Assembly (NCBI RefSeq): GCF_002797395.1
Contig: NZ_KZ454943.1
Span: 4,392,253 to 4,456,252, forward strand
Direction: 5' to 3'
DNA length: 64,000 nucleotides
DNA from: Bacillus solitudinis
GTDB taxonomy: Bacteria > Bacillota > Bacilli > Bacillales > Bacillaceae_D
Shown: one piece after another, positions 61,363 through 64,000 of the stretch
How positions within the stretch are numbered: position 1 is the first letter of the stretch
How the letters are laid out: every line of letters starts with the position of its first letter
Position numbers and translations under genes: made by a program
The notes under the pieces: model-generated
Told to the model about the DNA's origin: nothing
Databases searched by the model: none
Seen by the model: the letters and a program-made list of their open reading frames with translations, nothing else

Positions 61363-62064
61363 ATGGCAGAAACTAAAAATGTAGAAAATCAAACAGAGGA
61401 AAAAGCGACAAACAATGAAAATAAAGACTATGGTAGTCCACTAAAAAGGTCAGTAACAGGGGGAATAATCGGCGCTGCAGTTGGCTATTTAGCTACTCCT
61501 GAGAATGGGAAAAAGCTTATGGAGAAAATTGATCGAGATAAATTAAAAAGCAAAGGAATGGAATTTGGTCAATCTGCTAAAGAAAAGTCTAAAAAAGCAG
61601 CTGGTTCAATTAAAAATTCCGCTTTAAACCTATTTAATAAAGACGACGACTCAGAAGAACAAGAGGAGAATACTGAGACGGAAACAAGTCTGGAGTCAAA
61701 CACAGAAGAAGAATCTTTAAAAGAAGAAAATGAAAATCTGAACGATCGTCTAGGACGTTTAGAAGAGATGCTTACAAAACTTACCCAAAACAATAATGAT
61801 GAAGAAGAAAGTGAGCCAAAAGAAGAATCTGAAGACGAAAAGAAAGAGGACGAAAGCGACGAGGAAGACGATCAAGATGACAACGAAGGAGAAGAGGAGG
61901 AGAAAACAAAGAAAAATAACACGAGTGCAAAATCTAACAGAACAAAAAGAAAAAAGAATAGCTCTGCCGAGAAGTCCTCAAAATCAAAAAGTTCCTCAAA
62001 CGAAGATGAGGAAAATGAAGGTGACGACACCACTCTCTCAAGTGATGATGACACATCTTCTTAA
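61363..62064 (+). CDS. gvpT: Gas vesicle protein GvpT
   Basis: A 233-residue protein. N-terminal acidic part, a glycine-zipper segment (GGIIGAAVGYLATPENGKKLM, about 31-51, quoted in part), a basic helix, a coiled coil (NLNDRLGRLEEMLTKL), and then about 85 residues of almost pure Glu/Asp/Lys/Ser low complexity ending DDTSS. The same order of parts is seen in GvpP. CTAGGAGG site. Confidence 0.85.
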   Translation: MAETKNVENQTEEKATNNENKDYGSPLKRSVTGGIIGAAVGYLATPENGKKLMEKIDRDKLKSKGMEFGQSAKEKSKKAAGSIKNSALNLFNKDDDSEEQEENTETETSLESNTEEESLKEENENLNDRLGRLEEMLTKLTQNNNDEEESEPKEESEDEKKEDESDEEDDQDDNEGEEEEKTKKNNTSAKSNRTKRKKNSSAEKSSKSKSSSNEDEENEGDDTTLSSDDDTSS

Positions 62065-62088
62065 TAAATAACGGAAGGAGAAGTGAAA

Positions 62089-62493
62089 ATGAGTAATGAT
62101 CCGAGTCCAGCAAAAGATAATATCCTTGAGTTTTTTGTGCAAGCAGCAAACAAATATGATTTTTCATTAGACATCTCATTAAATGTCAAAGGTGCGGTTA
62201 TTACAGGTACGTTGGTATCGGCTAAGGAATATTTTGATATACTTAGCGAGTCCTTTGAAGATGGCAGTGAGATTGCTCAGAAGCTAAGTGACCGACTTAC
62301 TAAGGCAGGAGATGAATTTGAGGCGCAAGACGATGTTGAAGCTTATTTTATCCATTTAAAAAACACAAAAGTATATTGTGGTGACAGTAAGCCTACACCT
62401 TCCAGAGGAAAAATTCTGTGGAGAGGCAAGTTAAGTGAAGTTGACGGTTTCTTCTTAGGGAAGATTTCTGATACCCCAGCGAAAAAAACATAA
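62089..62493 (+). CDS. gvpU: Gas vesicle protein GvpU
   Basis: A 134-residue protein (DNILEFFVQAANKYDFSLDIS in part, GAVITGTLVSAKEYFD, RGKLSEVDGFFLG). Last gene of the B. megaterium-type cluster; reported to promote clustering of vesicles. ATG 62089 follows AAGGAGAAGTG. Confidence 0.9.
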   Translation: MSNDPSPAKDNILEFFVQAANKYDFSLDISLNVKGAVITGTLVSAKEYFDILSESFEDGSEIAQKLSDRLTKAGDEFEAQDDVEAYFIHLKNTKVYCGDSKPTPSRGKILWRGKLSEVDGFFLGKISDTPAKKT

Positions 62494-62500
62494 CACTATA

Positions 62501-62542
62501 GCCGCACCAAGTAGGAAATTGAGGTTTCCTACTTGGTGCGGC
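62501..62542. terminator. Hairpin ending the gvp operon
   Basis: An 18-bp perfect stem (62501-62518 with 62525-62542; GCCGCACCAAG... arm) but without a T-run. Very GC-rich for this region. Confidence 0.75.
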
Positions 62543-62587
62543 TTCGCTATCATTAGATGATTCTTAAACAAGAGATAAATTCATTAA

Positions 62588-62629
62588 ATAACTAGTGTCC
62601 TACTATATTAATGGTAGGACACTAGTTAT
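62588..62629. terminator. Second perfect hairpin after gvpU
   Basis: ATAACTAGTGTCCTAC (62588-62603) pairs perfectly with 62614-62629, then TATC. Possibly a back-up terminator or a remnant of a mobile repeat. Confidence 0.55.
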
Positions 62630-62695
62630 TATCTAGACTCATATACTAAAGATTCTAGCTGTAAACGCATACATTTTTCAGAATTTTAATCTTTT

Positions 62696-62896
62696 TTACA
62701 TCAAGAACCCATTACAGTGAGGACATAGTGATTTATCATATTGATTCGGGAGGACCCCTTGGCAATGCTTACAAGTTCTTTCTGGGTCAACCACTTCATC
62801 TGATGTTGCTGACCGTTTCTTTTTCATAGAAGTAACAATAAAAACAATAATCACAAGCACGATAATCCCTAAAAGAATGCCTAACCACGATGACAT
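62696..62896 (-). CDS. Zinc-ribbon membrane protein, 66 residues
   Basis: One transmembrane helix (LGILLGIIVLVIIVFIV), a basic stretch KKKR, then a zinc ribbon CKHC ... CPHC at the C-terminus. ATG 62896 follows AAAGGAGCTGATTAAG. Function unknown. Confidence 0.75.
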   Translation of the reverse strand: MSSWLGILLGIIVLVIIVFIVTSMKKKRSATSDEVVDPERTCKHCQGVLPNQYDKSLCPHCNGFLM

Positions 62897-63070
62897 CTTA
62901 ATCAGCTCCTTTGGTGATATGATTATTTCTTTGTTCTTATTAGTCCCATACCTCTTTATGAGCCCCAATAAACATTCTATTTAAGAGATAATTATCACGA
63001 TGTTAAGTAACTAATTAAAGAGATATGTAAGCTTTTAGAGAGGTAATTCAGAATGGAAAAGAATTTCTCT

Positions 63071-63727
63071 TCAAGATTTATTCCAGTCAAACCCCAACTC
63101 TTTTAATAACACTCTAGCCAAAACCATGTGACCGGTAGCAGTTGGATGGACGCGATCCCATGCTAAGGTCGCTGAATAGAGTTCTTTCAAAATAATATTA
63201 AAGGCTTCTTGTGTATCAACAAAAAGACAATCATACTTTTCTGCTAGTTGTTTGACAACCTCACCATATTGATCCATTGTATGGCGCATCGCATCCTTCT
63301 CATTGCTTTCAAGGTAGAAAGGAGTCATCAGAACGAGTCCTGTTACAAGCGGTTTGGTCTTCTTAATCAATGCTTCAAGCGTTTCCTTGTATTCGTCGAT
63401 ATACACGTGATAATCCTTAATAAAGGGTGTGTCATACTGGCGCCATACATCGTTAATTCCGATCATGATAGATAAATAATCTGGTTGTTGGTCTACTACA
63501 TCCTCTTGCCAACGCTTTTCTAAATCTCGAACTGTGTTACCACTAATTCCTTTATTAACGGTACGAATACCTAACTCTGGATAAACTGATTGCAAAAGTG
63601 CATCAACGAAAGCTACATACCCCTTACCTAATGCGCCAAATAAACCTTCGCCTTCAGGCTTAGCTCGTTCGCAATCTGTAATAGAATCACCAATCAACAA
63701 AAACTTCATACCCTGTTCAAGCTTCAT
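63071..63727 (-). CDS. SGNH/GDSL hydrolase
   Basis: A 218-residue serine esterase. Block I GDSITD (Ser about 14), block II Gly in KGISGNT, block III GIND, block V DRVHPTATGH with the Asp-His pair. No signal peptide. Close in pattern to Bacillus acetylesterase/lysophospholipase-like GDSL proteins (YesT/YxiM type); the substrate cannot be told. Start ATG 63727. Confidence 0.87.
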   Translation of the reverse strand: MKLEQGMKFLLIGDSITDCERAKPEGEGLFGALGKGYVAFVDALLQSVYPELGIRTVNKGISGNTVRDLEKRWQEDVVDQQPDYLSIMIGINDVWRQYDTPFIKDYHVYIDEYKETLEALIKKTKPLVTGLVLMTPFYLESNEKDAMRHTMDQYGEVVKQLAEKYDCLFVDTQEAFNIILKELYSATLAWDRVHPTATGHMVLARVLLKELGFDWNKS

Positions 63728-63898
63728 ATCGTATGCCTTCTTCCTACATTATATTTTAGTAGACTGTCATCTTAACAAAACCTACCTTGAAATTATCTCA
63801 TTTTTATCAAAAGAATTCCATTAACCTTTATAAAAATAATTTATTTAAGCATAGCTTGTAATTATTCATAAACATATACAAAGAGGGAGGGATGCAAA

Positions 63899-64000
63899 AT
63901 GTTCGAATATAAGTTTGAAAGAATCGAATTAAGTACTTGGAGTTCAAGTCCAAAAAAAGAATATCAAGAGTTGACTCATCAACATGCCAAAAAAGGTTGG
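63899..64000 (+). CDS. DUF4177-like protein, cut by the window end
   Basis: ATG 63899 behind AGAGGGAGGG opens a frame to the end of the window, 34 residues: MFEYKFERIELSTWSS, then EYQELTHQHAKKGW. The pattern Y-K-F-x-x-I-E-L ... H-A-x-x-G-W is that of DUF4177, small proteins of unknown function. 3' end missing. Confidence 0.65.
   Translation, partial: MFEYKFERIELSTWSSSPKKEYQELTHQHAKKGW

Noticed and set aside
55762-62493. Gas vesicle cluster as a recently acquired genomic island
   Set aside because: No tRNA, integrase, att repeats or flanking insertion sequence, and base composition resembles the neighbours.
1-64000. CRISPR array, prophage, rRNA or tRNA genes
   Set aside because: No regularly spaced repeats, phage structural genes or recognisable stable-RNA sequences were seen on either strand.

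Overview
The window looks like chromosome from an AT-rich, endospore-forming member of the Bacillaceae. Evidence for sporulation is direct: an H-type small acid-soluble spore protein, a two-LysM SleL-type cortex-lytic enzyme, CotF-like coat proteins, a manganese catalase and a SigI/RsgI pair. Shine-Dalgarno sites are strong, TTG and GTG starts are common, and most transcription units end in U-tailed hairpins. No rRNA, tRNA, CRISPR array, integrase or phage module was seen.

Layout. 0-13 kb: envelope and housekeeping genes (DUF4129 protein, PilZ protein, RarD, a Gln-rich membrane protein, DacC, MsrA, an SDR, SpeD, a cation antiporter, a GAF-PAS histidine kinase, SleL). 13-24 kb: Mn catalase; a GntR-ABC operon with a 12-bp perfect dyad operator; SspH; NamA; a GH105/TIM-barrel sugar operon behind a LacI-type palindrome; a YuiH-like molybdopterin protein. 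24-35 kb: TVP38, SIMPL, endonuclease IV and an APH-fold kinase, then a lipoprotein-DUF5667-sigI-rsgI block with a SigI-like promoter, small spore-type proteins, a cyclophilin lipoprotein and an MFS carrier. 36-37.8 kb: an IS110-family element with a structured right noncoding end. 37.8-47.6 kb: a class B PBP, ferredoxin, SDR, an HmoA-like haem monooxygenase under a Fur box, and a sugar ABC importer (without its ATPase) next to a GH27 alpha-galactosidase. 47.7-55.3 kb: a frameshifted gene, egtBD for ergothioneine, and cysJI sulfite reductase. 55.7-62.5 kb: a complete gas-vesicle operon gvpA-P-Q-B-R-N-F-G-L-S-K-J-T-U in the Bacillus megaterium order. The end holds a zinc-ribbon membrane protein, an SGNH hydrolase and a cut DUF4177 gene.

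The most unusual observation is msrA at 5175-5834. An otherwise intact methionine sulfoxide reductase reading frame has TGA exactly where the catalytic cysteine codon of the GCFWG motif belongs. A stem-loop follows at SECIS-like distance. This suggests a selenocysteine MsrA, unless the codon is a nonsense mutation. Other points of interest are egtBD in a Firmicute, the IS110 candidate guide RNA, an intra-operon hairpin separating the structural gvp genes from the accessory ones, and SigB-like promoters before gvpA and egtB.

The gas vesicle operon would build buoyant protein-shelled gas compartments. GvpA/B are the shell, GvpJ/S/K/F/L/G/R are minor or assembly factors, GvpN is the AAA+ ATPase, and P/Q/T/U are Bacillus-type accessory proteins. 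cysJI (sulfide production), egtBD (thiol antioxidant), MsrA and Mn catalase together point to good oxidative-stress defence, though they are separate transcription units.
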